DNA of 64,000 nt. It comes from Elysia chlorotica (Eukaryota > Mollusca > Gastropoda > Plakobranchidae). The notes under the pieces are model-generated. The model was not told the DNA's origin and did no database searches. It saw nothing but the letters and a program-made list of their open reading frames with translations. A program made the position numbers and the translations under genes. The DNA lies in assembly GCA_003991915.1 (NCBI GenBank), contig RQTK01000331.1, positions 262,516 through 326,515 of the forward strand, in the 5' to 3' direction. This document shows, piece after piece, positions 14,104 to 27,800 of this stretch (its first letter is position 1; each line of letters starts with the position of its first letter).

Positions 14104-14386
14104 TAGAAGGATTGAGTTGAGCTGAGTAGGTTTCACGTCCAACGTCAGCCACGGGTCGAAAATATGGCGTCTGAAAATTTTACGTGCAGCTACACAAGAG
14201 ACTGAATGAAAAGATTTGGACTCCTGTCCCATCCGGTTATATAATACTGACTCTGACTCAACCAGTTACAGGGAACCAAATTGGACAAATACATTAAAAT
14301 GTATGAACAATCGCGGAATTCGAACCGTGGACCACCCGATCTGGAGACCAACGCTATAGCATTTGAACCCGTTCGCTCCCCTATAA
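14104..14386 (-). mobile_element. tRNA-SINE, near full length, diverged
   Basis: In minus orientation the head reads GGTCTCCAGATC then CCACGGTTCGAATTCCG, including a B box (GGTTCGAATTC). It is followed by an AACTGGTTGAGTCAGAGTC linker, the CACACGAGAC-type core (here degraded) and a tail equivalent to AACCTACTCAGCTCAACTC. About 280 bases, so close to the apparent full length of the family. Confidence 0.8.
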
Positions 14387-14857
14387 GATTGAAGAGGATT
14401 GAATATTAAGACAAGAGGATATGAAGCAGTAAACATGTATTTTCTTACGAATGATCTGTGCCGTGTAGTGCTTTTTATGATGAAATTTGACAAAGTGTGT
14501 CCAAACCCTATACAATATTTTGCCAAGCGCCGCTAATATCTAGGCCTTTGGTCGCGCTGTCTTGAGACACACTGTTAAGTGAACGGGGTAACCTCACTGT
14601 TTTCATACATTTTAGAAACCCTGGGCCTGGGTAAAACAAAAACAAAAACAAAACAAAACTTGACCACTAAGAGAATGAATAGCTTAGGAGTGACAGCAAG
14701 AGAGACAGAGACAGTGACACATACTGGCATGTAGATAGATAGATTATTAAAAAAAAAATGTATTATATTCGTAATTGCAAGATAGATAAGTAAATATAAA
14801 GATAGATAGTTAGTCCGGTGGCCTCTGAGCTTGCGCTCTTTTGTCTAGGGCCATGTG

Positions 14858-14873
14858 AGATAGATAGATAGGT

Positions 14874-14922
<49 letters not shown>
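14858..14922. repeat. (GATA)n microsatellite A
   Basis: A GATA tetranucleotide tract with an interruption (GGTATA). The 60 bases before it (CCTCTGAGCTTGCGCTCTTT and neighbours) recur before the next GATA tract at 14978-15020, so the tract and its flank were duplicated together. Confidence 0.9.
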
Positions 14923-15018
14923 GATTATAAAAAATGTATTATATTCGTAATAGCGAAAGATAGATAGATAGTTAGTCCTGTGGCCTCTGAGCTTGCGCTC
15001 TTTTGCCTAGGGCCATGT

Positions 15019-15460
<442 letters not shown>

Positions 15461-15593
15461 CCTGTTTTCCCTCTATCACTATCACTTTTCTATCTACATG
15501 TTCTTTAACTCCCCTCTCTCCCCAATCCAGTCTCTGTCTCTGTCTCTGTCTCTGACTGTCTGCATGTCTCTGTCCTTATGTCTGTCTGTCTCT

Positions 15594-15619
15594 CTCTGTC
15601 TCTGTCTCTCTCAATCTCT

Positions 15620-15672
<53 letters not shown>
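15594..15672. repeat. (CT)n-rich microsatellite
   Basis: CT dinucleotide tract with TGTCTC interruptions, joining block A on the left to block B on the right. Confidence 0.9.
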
Positions 15673-15676
<4 letters not shown>

Positions 15677-15951
15677 CCCTTATTCCGTTCGCTTCCCTCA
15701 CTTCCCCTCTCTTTCTCTCATCCTTTCTATCTCTCTTTTTTTTCTCCTTTCTTCCTTTCGGTTCCCTGACCTCCTCTCTTTGCCTTTCATTTCCAATCTT
15801 AACCTCTATTATTTTCCCCTCTTTTTCTCCCATTTTTCCTCGCTTTGTCTTTTCCTTCCCTCTACCCCCTTGCTCTCTCTATTTCTTAATACAAATTATT
15901 TAGTTTTTTCAGGTTTAATTAATGTCAATTTCTTTTCACTGTTAAGAGACA

Positions 15952-15955
<4 letters not shown>
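15670..15955. repeat. Segmental duplication block B, copy 1
   Basis: Pyrimidine-rich block starting CCCTTATTCCGTTCGCTTCC and ending CTTTTCACTGTTAAGAGACA. It recurs at 18073-18355. Each copy is preceded by a long CT tract. The same end motif also closes block A copy 2. Confidence 0.9.
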
Positions 15956-16045
<90 letters not shown>

Positions 16046-16046
16046 G
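15951..16046. repeat. (GATA)n microsatellite C
   Basis: About 95 bases of GATA repeats between block B copy 1 and block A copy 2. Confidence 0.95.
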
Positions 16047-16329
16047 TCAATGTGTTTTTGGTGGGCTGGCTATCCTGAGAGTGCCTATATGGCGGAGGTT
16101 TTGGCTGTACCACCTCATCCCCTTTTTGTTATTTCGGATTATCTCCCGTTATACAGAGTTATTTCCCTTTGAATATATATGGGGGAACCCTGTTATAGAC
16201 TACAAGATTTCACTTTTTATTTATTATCCCCCATGGCTCATTCTAACTTATGCCCATGTCCATTGGCCATTGAAGACCCACTTGTACTGCTCATGGTTAT
16301 CATATTTTTTTATCATTTGACCTCTCTTT
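16043..16329. repeat. Segmental duplication block A, copy 2
   Basis: Near-identical copy of 15175-15460. It ends at a junction with the CTTTTCACTGTTAAGAGACA motif (16331-16351), which also ends both copies of block B. Confidence 0.9.
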
Positions 16330-17408
16330 TTCTTTTCACTGTTAAGAGACAAATATACTTAGCCTTCAGGTTGTTGTAGCGAGAATTGCTGTGTATATCA
16401 TTATATATAAGCATATCTTTAATTTCACCGAAAAGCTCGATGCTTTCAATGTTTACAATGACAAAGAAAAATCTACCTAAAATCGCCCAAGGGTTTTTAA
16501 AACAACAGGCAGCGTCACCGAAGAAAACAAACATGTGCATTTACTACCAGGCTACAAAAATATTTAGCAGGAAAAGTCAACGAAGCAGACAACTTAATTG
16601 CGTTCAGAGTCCAAGACTTAGTGAATTATGCGATTAAAATCATAGGAACCTATTGCAGTGTAAACTGAGTAGGTTGAACAAAAATACTCTCTTAGTATCA
16701 ATCAGAACTAACTATGGAAATGGCTCATTCGACATAGACCACTGTTACTCTCATTATGCTAAAATGTGTTCACTCCCATAATTTCGGTGACTCGGTCTGT
16801 TTTTATGAAAGCCTTGATTTAGTTGACTAATTATGAACCGTGTATCATTTTATAATAGACACATTGAGGTCAGATTACATTGTTGCGTATACTGAGCTGC
16901 TTAGCAAAAAATAATACTCTCTCAGTACAATTTGTTCTAGCTAATTTAAAAGAGTTCTTGCTACATTTATTACGCCGAGATGTGTTCACTGAGATCAGTT
17001 CTGTGACTTGTACTGGCTTTGGCCTGTAGGGCCTACTTAAGAAGGCCTTGTATGGGCACAATAAAGACATGTTATTTTTGTTTGCGACAGGGCTGGTGGG
17101 GGGAAAATGTGTCAAATAGTACTTTATTCTATTACATGTACTACGATATGGCAGGCCTTAACATTGCGATATGTTTTCACCTATACAGGGGCTATGCACC
17201 ATGAACTAAACCAAGCTAGAGCCCCTACAGAGAGCCACCGAACATGATTATTTCGGCCTGTAGGTGACATGATTCTTCTGTAACACACCGATGGCCATAC
17301 ACACAGCTGCGCATTTTCTGTGGTATTTGATCACCAATAACGGAAAAAAAACACTGATTCTGCGCAAACATGTGCACACATTCATACACACTAGCAAAGA
17401 CAGGTCAC

Positions 17409-17498
<90 letters not shown>

Positions 17499-17520
17499 CC
17501 ATCATCCTCATCATCATCAG
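17409..17520. repeat. (ATC)n microsatellite
   Basis: About 110 bases of ATC trinucleotides giving spurious poly-Ile and poly-Met frames. Confidence 0.95.
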
Positions 17521-17549
17521 TTTCATTATCATTCTCAATATGATTTTAA

Positions 17550-18355
<806 letters not shown>

Positions 18356-18356
18356 T

Positions 18357-18736
18357 ATAAATATCGCCACCACTATTCCCATTCTCATCATCATCAATAA
18401 TATTGTTTTTTGTTATTATCACCATCAACAAATTCTCCATTATCATGAGTTTCATCATTACCTTAAAATCATAATTTTCCTAAAAATAAAAAATAAATCT
18501 TTAGCCAACAAAACATCTCTGTTCTTTAAAGATTGTGCTACAAATTTTGCTGGTTTAATAATTCAAATTAGTTATTAAATGTAGTTTAAGTAGATTTCTA
18601 TACCTCTTTTTATTGTGTTGAAAGTCATTAACAAAATAGCTAGATTAATTGTTAGGAAGCCAATTTCGTTCAGTTTTGTTGAAGTTCTCTTTGATCTTTT
18701 TTAAACTTGTGTTTTTACTCCAACCCCCACCTTTCG

Positions 18737-18738
<2 letters not shown>
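18357..18738. repeat. Segmental duplication block C, copy 2
   Basis: Second copy of 17550-17937. With block B copy 2 it makes a C-CT-B-C order that unequal exchange through the CT tracts could produce. Confidence 0.9.
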
Positions 18739-18788
<50 letters not shown>

Positions 18789-18827
18789 TCTCTCTCTCTC
18801 TCTCTCTCTGTNTTTCTCTATCCCCCA

Positions 18828-18902
<75 letters not shown>
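18738..18902. repeat. (CT)n microsatellite with an ambiguous base
   Basis: CT-rich tract with an undetermined base at 18812 and short interruptions. The N suggests assembly uncertainty. Confidence 0.9.
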
Positions 18903-18906
<4 letters not shown>

Positions 18907-19138
18907 CAAATTCTAGTCTATAGATACGGCTTCTTGCCAATACGATTCCTGTTATTATTATCAATATCTGCTGCAACTTCAAACGAACAATTATCTTTCA
19001 TATTCAGAATAAAAAAAATATTGGCAACAGCAAAACAACACAACCATTTTTTTTTCAACCTCTTTTTTATTTATCTCAGTAAAGATTTAAAACTTTTTTT
19101 TTCAGAAGAAAAATGCAATCACATGTTTAACCGAATCA

Positions 19139-19143
<5 letters not shown>

Positions 19144-19202
<59 letters not shown>
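19144..19202. repeat. (TAA)n microsatellite
   Basis: About 20 TAA units directly downstream (transcript sense) of the unexplained minus-strand ORF at 19239-19547. Confidence 0.95.
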
Positions 19203-19204
<2 letters not shown>

Positions 19205-19238
19205 TCATGCCAGGTTCTCGCCATTAATTTATCGCACA

Positions 19239-19547
19239 TCACACAATCCACGAGTTGTCATATTTCTCAATGCTGCCATCTGATGCCACAATAGGGTGGA
19301 AATAGTTAAAGTGGCTATATTCTGCTTTGGCAAAGACATTGGAGGCGTCGGTCCCTGACAGCTCCGATTTTTCTTGGAAACAGGTGGTAGTTTCACTTTC
19401 TCTGCCTTTCTTGGAATGGTAAACAGCAGTATTTCTACCTAGATATCGTCTGATTCTAAGTTTATAGTTGTCCCTTCTATGTTCAGATGGAGGTGGTAAT
19501 GCAGCATTCAGATTTTTTTCAACCGGTTTCGAGTGGTGCTTTCTCAT
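19239..19547 (-). other. Unexplained 102-codon ORF, possible terminal exon
   Basis: A minus-strand frame of 102 codons with mixed composition (not repeat-derived), containing KPVEKNLNAALPPPSEHRR and ending FHPIVASDGSIEKYDNSWIV. A plausible acceptor (AATTTAG) lies just upstream at 19553-19559, entering the frame after one base. It lies 1.7 kb beyond the paramyosin stop, in the direction of its transcription. It could be a 3' exon of another transcript, a retrocopy remnant or chance. I recognise no family. Confidence 0.35.
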
Positions 19548-20694
19548 AGATGTTCTAAATTATATGATAAATATAAAAGGCCAAAGAAAAAAACAATAGC
19601 TGGCCAAAAAGTTCGCATAAAGCTTGCGAATAAAGAGAAGAGAAAAAGAATATGAAAAAAGAGAGCCCAAACAAATTCCATGAGTTTTGTTTGTGCATCA
19701 CAGAGTAGAGCATGATCCTATAGATAAAATTTGTTAGGATGTGTCTAGTAGATTTTTCAAACGATGAGATATTTATTATGGCATTGAAACGAGCAAAGAT
19801 GATAACAGAAAGATATAACAAAACAAACCATAAATTAACATGATATAAATAGTACGTGTAAAAATCTCGCACATGTTTACAAAACTCATTTTCTCACATG
19901 AGTATGACTGAAATCTAATAATAGAACAAAAGCAAAGCATATTCCACAACTATGATGCCAATATTTAGGCCATCATCTAAAACAAGAAGAAAACGAAGGA
20001 AAAAGAGTATTTAAGAAAAGATCGTCATTCTGTAACGTACGGTCAGCTTGTTGTTACAGATGAACACAATAGCATTGACAATTTTTTCAGCATTAGCTAT
20101 CATCAATGCACTGTATATTCATATTTACAAGCAGCTGAAAGCAGCCACTACAATTTTAAAAGGCGTGCTTTTTTTCATGGTATTGGAACGTACCTAAAAT
20201 TTAGTAAAACAATATTACCTTATCGGTTTATATTCAGATAACAAAATGTAAAATTCGTATGAATTATACATTCCCCGTTATGAACGTGTCATCTTTTTTA
20301 TTTACTTCTCACGTGCCACATAGCATCAAAGTAATGAACAATCCAAATCATGGTCAACTAAAGCTATGGGCAATTTCACAAATAAAAAATCAATTTCTCA
20401 AAGTATGGTAAAGTAAAGAGATAGCTTAGAATGGCCAATGAAAAATGTGCAAAAGACTGTGATGAAAGTTTCTCTGTACACATGTCACCTAAATCTAGTC
20501 TTGGATTTATCTGGGGGATAAAGTGAAAAAAATGGATGTGTCATTAAATTTGGGCTACACTCCTGAAAGTCTCACTACATTTTTTAACAGAGACATTCAC
20601 ATACAAAAAAGAAAACAATTTAAATACAGAGAACGCAATGGTTAACAATTTCCTAGAAAAATTATGATTTGATATTTTGCTTGCTTTAGAAGTT

Positions 20695-21257
20695 GAAAAA
20701 ATTTGCTCTACATATTCAATTCCAATTCCGAAAATAATAGTACTATCCATAGTTGGTGATTATATCAATGATTATAATTATCCTAAACAAGTTTTATTCA
20801 AAATAGAAATTAAGTTAAACACAGCCACTACAATTTTAATGTAATATAACAAGTAAACAAAGAGAACGTGAAAAGGCGCTAAGCTTACCTAAGTAATGTT
20901 TAAGCTTTGACCACTCTAATATGCTCTAAAAGTTAAATTCCAATTCCAAAAATAATAGTACTATTCTCATCCTAAAGCTTAATTCAAAAGAGAGATGAAT
21001 TAAAACAGAGCCATTAAATGTAATATACAAAGTAAACTAAGAGAACGTGAAAAGACGCTAAGCTTACCTAAGTAATGTTTAAACCTTGACCACTCTGATT
21101 TTCTCTACATGTTCAATTCGAATTCCAAAAATAATAGTACTATTCTCATCCTAAAGCTTTATTCAAAAGAGAGATGAATTAAAACATAGCCATTACATGT
21201 AATATAAAAAGTAAACTAAAAGAACCTGAAAAGACGCTAAGCTTACCTAAGTAATGC
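20695..21257. repeat. About 180-bp tandem repeat copying the paramyosin 3' end
   Basis: Three and a half copies of a 179-186-bp unit (starts near 20819, 21005 and 21184, with a partial copy from 20695). The right-most unit overlaps the paramyosin stop region. On the minus strand each full copy carries AGAGTGGTCAAGG, a TAA in the same frame and then ACTTAG before GTAAGC, a strong splice donor. So the end of the last coding exon, its stop and a downstream donor are repeated in tandem. A candidate AATAAAG signal (minus strand, about 21157-21163) is also within the unit. Confidence 0.85.
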
Positions 21258-21416
21258 TTAAGCCTTGACCACTCTGATTTCCCGTTGGATGGACACAGAT
21301 CGGGAACGCCTAACAGTCTGCAGGTTCTTCTCAGCGAGGTCAGCACGGTTCTCGGCCTCATCGATGAGAGCCTGGGCCTTGCGGTACTTGTTCATGGTGA
21401 GGCTAGCCACGTCTTC
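21258..21416 (-). CDS. Prm: Paramyosin last coding exon and stop
   Basis: Fifty-two codons from [13 protein letters not shown] to [13 protein letters not shown] tail (QREIRVVKA) and TAA at 21260-21258. The acceptor is CCCCTGCAG. Eleven bases after the stop, ACTTAG is followed by GTAAGC (donor at 21246), so a 3' UTR intron or an alternative last exon is possible. The stop is close enough to the donor not to trigger decay by the usual 50-nt rule. Confidence 0.9.
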   Translation of the reverse strand, partial: EDVASLTMNKYRKAQALIDEAENRADLAEKNLQTVRRSRSVSIQREIRVVKA

Positions 21417-23909
21417 CTGCAGGGGCATGCAGAGAAAACACAGAGAGAGGTTACAAAACTGCCACAAGTTCCTGCAAGGGCAGGCAGAGAACACAGAGAG
21501 AGGTTACAAAACTGCCACGTCTTCCTGCAAAGGGCAGACAGAGAACAGAGAGGGGGAGAGGTTACAAAACTGCCACAAGTTCCTGCAAGGGCAGGCACAG
21601 AACACAGAGAGATGTTACAAAACTGCCACAAGTTCCTGCAAGGGCAGGCACAGAANNNNNNNNNNNNNNNNNNNNNNNNAGAGAGAGAGAGACAGAGAGA
21701 CAGAGAGAGAGAGCGAGAGAGAGAGAGAGATAGAGTAAGAGATAGAGAGACAGAAACAGACAGGCAGACAAAGACAGATACATAGACAGACAGGGATAAT
21801 ATTATGATACGCCAAACTCACGATCTCTTCGATCTGTCTCTTGTAGGTCTTGATCCTAATGGTGAGCTGCTCGTTGAGGCTGATGACCTCGGTCAACTGT
21901 TTCCTGTCCTCTTCTCCCTGGGCCATCAGGTCCCGGAGGCTACGCTCGGCCTTGCGCTGGAGTCCCTGGGCCTCGCGTGCACGCCTGGCCTCAGCCTCTA
22001 GCTCGCCTTCCAGGTCGCGCACCTAAGTAAGGAGGTAGGGTATATACATGTAGCATACATTTGTGTAGAGTAGTTATAATTTTGAGTAAGCCTAAACCAG
22101 CGCGACCGAAGGTAACCGTGATGACTTTTATTGATGAGAGTAATGTTCTTTTTACTCTAAAAAATCTTCCTATACTAGTTGGTATTGTATCAGGTTTATT
22201 TTCATAAAAATTATGAAGTTTTTGTGAAGCCTTAAAATAACACCAATAAGGAACATGAAGTAGGAGAACAGTGCTTTTAAAGATGGCAGGCAAATATGCT
22301 ATGAAAAAGGATTTAACTATTATCTACCAAATATTACATAAAAGATCTTCTATAGAATACTAATACGAGAAATAAAGCTCGAATGAGCAATTTTATTGAA
22401 TGCCACTTACAAACTTTAAAAAACTGGTAATTTTTTCCAGGCATCATTATTTTTAAACTTTATATTGCAGCATACAAATCATTAATGTCATCATTTTTTC
22501 TTTGGTGAGATATACGCATAATACTCCTATTGATTTTAACAAATAGAAGACATTGAAATGTTTGTGATTGGTAAAAACCTGAGTGATCATATGATCCTGG
22601 TTATGTACGATTAGGTAAAAAACAATGAGTAATGAGAGGTATTTAGCATAAGATAAAATGGGTTGTAAGTTCAGCGTCATGGTTTGCTTACAAATTGTTT
22701 TCAGATAATAGGAACGGTAGTGGTTGGTATAGTGGTTTAAAGTCCTACATCAGCATTATATAAACTATATTGGGGACGGGCCCCAAGACTGACGTCTGAC
22801 AATTATATGTGCTGTTACACACGAGACCGGACGGGAATACCATGATTCCTGTCTCAGCTGGTAACATTAAACTGACACCGACTCAACCAGTAGGGAGCGC
22901 AATCGCTAGGGCTCGAACCTGGTCCTTTTGCGTCGGAAGCCGATGGTCTACGCCAGGACCACCCCCCCCCCAATAGAAATGGTAAGCTATCAGGACATAG
23001 TTAGTCATACTTATGACACTATTTTTTATCCCCCTATGAGAACTCACTCTGCTCTGCAGTTTGGCGACCATCCTCTTGCCTTCTCTCTGGGCGAAAGCCT
23101 CGGCCTCCTCCAAGCGAACTGTGATCTCGCGGATCTCCACCTCAAGCTGTTTGCGAAGACTGTCAGCGTTTTTGTAGTTCTCCTGGAAATCCCAATGAAA
23201 AGTACAGGCATTAATGTTTTGAAGTTTTCATTAACTTTCATAGAGGCATTTTTGAAGTTCTCGTTAATTTTTCATTGAGGTATTTTTTAAGTTCTCATAA
23301 ATTTTTTGTTGAAAGGTACTCGTATTATAAGAGGAATCATAAGAAATGATATTGGTTGCAAATTTGTCAATTGCACTTTATCCAAGCTCCTTGATGTATT
23401 CAAACTGTTTGGAAAAGAAACCGTCATATCAAAAAAGTGTTGGATGTATTTAAAAAAATTATTTTAGTTTGAATAGCCACTAAAAAGCCATTATGATATA
23501 AAAAAAAATCCCGTCCACTCATACACACTGGTTACTGTCTTAAACAGACATGTATTAGTAAAAATGAATTAAAATCAGGGATTCCCAAGTTTTCAGTCGC
23601 ACAAATAAGCTGCATCGGCCCTGTCCTCTAGATTAACGCCCAAGACATATGAATATGATAGTAGCCAAACTCTTACACATTGACTGTAATCTGAGAGATC
23701 ACATGGATCCAGTTATGTTCCAGTTATTTACGCTTAGACTGTAATGGAACTGTAATGCTACCGACCTGTTCTTGTCTCAGTTCATCAGCCAGACGGGCAT
23801 TCTCATTGGCCAGCCTCTCAGCACGCTCCTCAGCGGCGCGTTGGTTGTTGATGGCGTCGTCGAGATCGCTCTGGGGAAAGAGTAAAATGGTATTATGTGT
23901 TTGTGTGTT

Positions 23910-23945
<36 letters not shown>

Positions 23946-24687
23946 GGAGGGAGAGAGAGAGAGCGAGCGAAAGATAGTAAGATAAAGAAAGGCGACATAA
24001 AAAGAGAGACAGAGAGACAGGGTGAGGTGGTTTTAGGATTGGAAACTTAAAGCTTATTATTTTGTTGTTTTTTACTTTGAAGGAAACAATGCACATACCA
24101 TCTGATAACGTTGGTGGAATATTATTAGAAAAAAAACAACAACACCCTAAACAAATAAAAAACGCTACTACTAAAAATGATAAAATAGTTCCACTCACGC
24201 GGATAATATTGCAAAAAAACAAAACAAAAAAAAAACGGACAATGTTTATGTCAAAAATTGTTTCTGTGAAATTACCCTTCATTACTTAATTGATATAATT
24301 ATTAGTGATTATATGATTAAAATTAATTATAAAAAACAACAACTCTCCAAAATCCTTACCTGCATAGCAGCCATATCTCCCTCCAGACGCCTCTTGTCGT
24401 TAGTAAGGGAAGTAACTAGGATGGTGCACTCACTGAGGCGGATGTTAACCTCCTGGAGCTCACCCTCCGCGTTCTTGCGGGCACGTTCAGCCTTAGGAGA
24501 CACAAAACAAATATAATTAATTGATGAGTTTGATATTTTTAAAGAATTTATTTTAAAAGAGTGCTTATTATCATAAGAAAAACGAATCTCAGTATGGGCA
24601 ATGATATTCAGTGGTAATTACCCCTAGGCCTCCTCCTGCTCCTCCTCATACTACCACTACTACTACTATCAAGAAAAGCGCTATCAG

Positions 24688-24776
<89 letters not shown>

Positions 24777-24781
24777 TCACC

Positions 24782-24858
<77 letters not shown>

Positions 24859-27800
24859 GACAACCACTACTGATGCTGCTGCTGCAGCTACTACTGCCAC
24901 ATTTACTACAGGTAGTGCATATACTTTTACCACCAATTTCTTAAATCTGTTAGGAGCCTTAAGACTTTCAAAGATAACTATGAACATAACAATCTTCTTA
25001 CAGCCTCAAGCAGGGATCGGGCATCCTCAAGCTCCTGGGCTAGGGCAATCCTCTTCCTCTCTGTGATGGAGAGCTGGTTGCGGAGGTCGTCAGATGTGCG
25101 ACGCTCGTCATCCAGACTTGCCTCCATGTCCTGGAAAGGGCGAGATTGATGGGTGAATAGATTGTTATAGTGGTTAATAAATCCGTGTCGTCGAAGACAT
25201 GGTCTTAGTTAAGTATCATATGAGAAGTCAATTTAAAAGAAGGCAAAGACGGTGCTTTAATGCTTTTCGTTTTTGATGGCAAAAACTCCTAAACGGTAGA
25301 CTTTTTAGCTGTAAATGTATGCCCTTTTTGAAGGCATGAATGTTTATTGTCTTTAGGCCTTTAGTATAAGTGATGTGATATTGATGTTTGCAATATTAGT
25401 AAAAGAATTACAATAATGAAATACCTATAGTAGAATGGGTTACATAAAAATTGAGTGATCGAATGATAAACTTACCTGATTAGGTATTTTTGCATTTATT
25501 AATATAAAGCCTTAATTTAAACCAAAGCATCGATCACTTTTCTTCAAAGGAGCTCAAAAAATTATTGTTCCGAATAGTTTTATACTCTTTCTATGGTGCG
25601 TGAACACGCAATTTGGATCTTTAGCAAAATAATAAAGGTGTGAATATGTATAAATCACACGTTCTTTGGTACGTTATTAACCCAGTCTTTATGGCTATGT
25701 TTATTAGGATGCCAAAAAGTAATCAATATGAACAATTTATAAAATGCCCGTTCTTTCGTGCTTTAATACGCTATCCTTTATCATAATACCTATCGCAAAA
25801 CCTTCAATAAAGAACTATCATAATTGCGATCGTAAAACCTCCAATAAGATCTATCATAATTCTGATCGCAAGACCTTCAATAAGAAGTATCATAACTCCG
25901 ATGGAAAACCCTTCGATAAGAACTATTGTAAATCCGATCGCAAAAGTTTCAAAAAGAACTATCATAATTCCGATGGCAAAACCTTCAATAAGAACTATCA
26001 TAATTCCGATAACAAAACTTTCAAAAAGAACTATTATAATCCCTATCGCAAGTCCGTCAATAAGAACTATCATAATTACGATCGCAAAACCTTCAATAAT
26101 AACCAGTGCCAATAGACGATAAATACCTTGACTCTGGTCTGCAGAGACTTGATCTGCTTGAGGTACTCAGCGTTGGCCCTGTTGGCGTTGTCTAGAGCGC
26201 CCTCCAGCTCGCGGATGTTGACTAAGAGACAGTTTCGCTGCCTTTGACTGCTCGACCGAATACTATTTTTAATGGTCAAAATCATATATAATGCTTATGG
26301 CAAAATTTGGACAAAAACACAATATATAGTACGTATAGCCAAATTTGCTCATCGATCTCGAACTTCTTCTTGATGCGGGTGATCTCAGACTTGTACTTAG
26401 TCTCCACCTCGACCAACGTGCGTTGAAGCTCTTCGATCACGCGGGCGCTGCTACGCCTGGAGATACAGATTGGGGGAGTTGAGTTGGTTTAACGTTCATC
26501 GCAATTATTTTATTTCACACTATATTATATCTCCCTTGGACTATATATAGTGCATATAGCCAAATTTGCGCATAGTGATATAAACCACTATAATATAGTG
26601 CGCAAAGACACCCCCAAGACACCCCCATAACAGAGCACTAACATAAGTATAAGTGTAAACCAGCCATAATGATTACGTTTAAACCAACATAATGATTACG
26701 TTTAAACCAACCATCTTGATTACATAATTGGTTTTAATCCACATGCTCATAGTCATACCTAATGTTCTCCAGCTCCTCGTCCTTCTCCCTGAGTCTCGCC
26801 TCGAAGTCGGCCTTGAGTTTCTCCAGGGCAGCGTTGGCGTTGGCCAACTTGTTCTCGCAGTCACGCAGGGCATCCTCTGTGTCCTGGGGGTACAAGTCAA
26901 TAGTGAAAAACAGTTAGAGGCAAGGTGAGTTGTCCTGGGGTACAGGCCAATAGTGGGAAACAGTTAGAGGCAAGGTGAGTTGAGTTGTCTTGGGGTACGG
27001 GTCAATAGTGAAAAACAGTTTGAGGAAAGGTGAGTTGAGTTGTCCTGGGGTACAGATCAATAGTGAAAAACAGTTAAAGAGCAGGTGACTTGAGTTGTCC
27101 TAGGGTACGGGTCAATAGTGGAAAAACAGTTAGAGGTAAGTTGAGTTGTCTTTGGGGTACGGGTCAATAGTGAAAAACAGTTAGAGGCAAGGTGAGTTGA
27201 GTTGTCCTGGGGTACAGGTCAATAGTGAAAAACAGTTAGAGGCAAGGTTAGTTGAGTTGTTCTGGGGTACAAGTCAATAGTGAAAAACAGTTAGAGGCAA
27301 GGTGAGTTGAGTTGTCCTGGGGTACAGGTCAATAGTGGAAAACAGTTAGAGGCAAGGTGAGTTGAGTTGTCCTGGGGTACAGGTCAATAGTGAAAAACAG
27401 TTAGAGGCAAGGTGAGTTGAGTTGTCCTGGGGTACAGGTCAATAGTGAAAAACAGTTAGAGGCAAGGTGAGTTGAGTTGTCCTGGGGTACAGGTCAATAG
27501 TGAAAAACAGTTAGAGGCAAGGTTAGTTGAGTTGTCCTGGGGTACAGGTCAATAGTGGAAAACAGTTGTAGGCAAGGTGAGTTGTCTTGGGGTACGGGTC
27601 AATAGTGAAAAACAGTTTGAGGAAAGGTGAGTTGAGTTGTCCTGGGGTACAGGTCAATAGTGAAAAACAGTTAGAGGCAAGGTTAGTTGAGTTGTTCTGG
27701 GGTACATGTCAATAGTGAAAAACAGTTAGAGGTTGAGTTGAGTTGAGTTGGTTGTTTATATTCAAACATCAGCACTACCTACGCTATATTGTGAAAGAAC

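Noticed and set aside
24611..25066. Poly-Thr and poly-Val frames
   Set aside because: Translation of an (ACT)n microsatellite overlapping paramyosin exon 15.
25744..26115. Open frames on both strands with a 12-residue repeat, resembling a repeat-protein gene
   Set aside because: They arise because the 36-bp minisatellite unit is a multiple of three. The array lies in paramyosin intron 14 and has no start context, domain or splice support.
26884..27735. CRISPR-like array of regular repeats
   Set aside because: Units are contiguous without unique spacers, and the setting is an intron of a eukaryotic gene.
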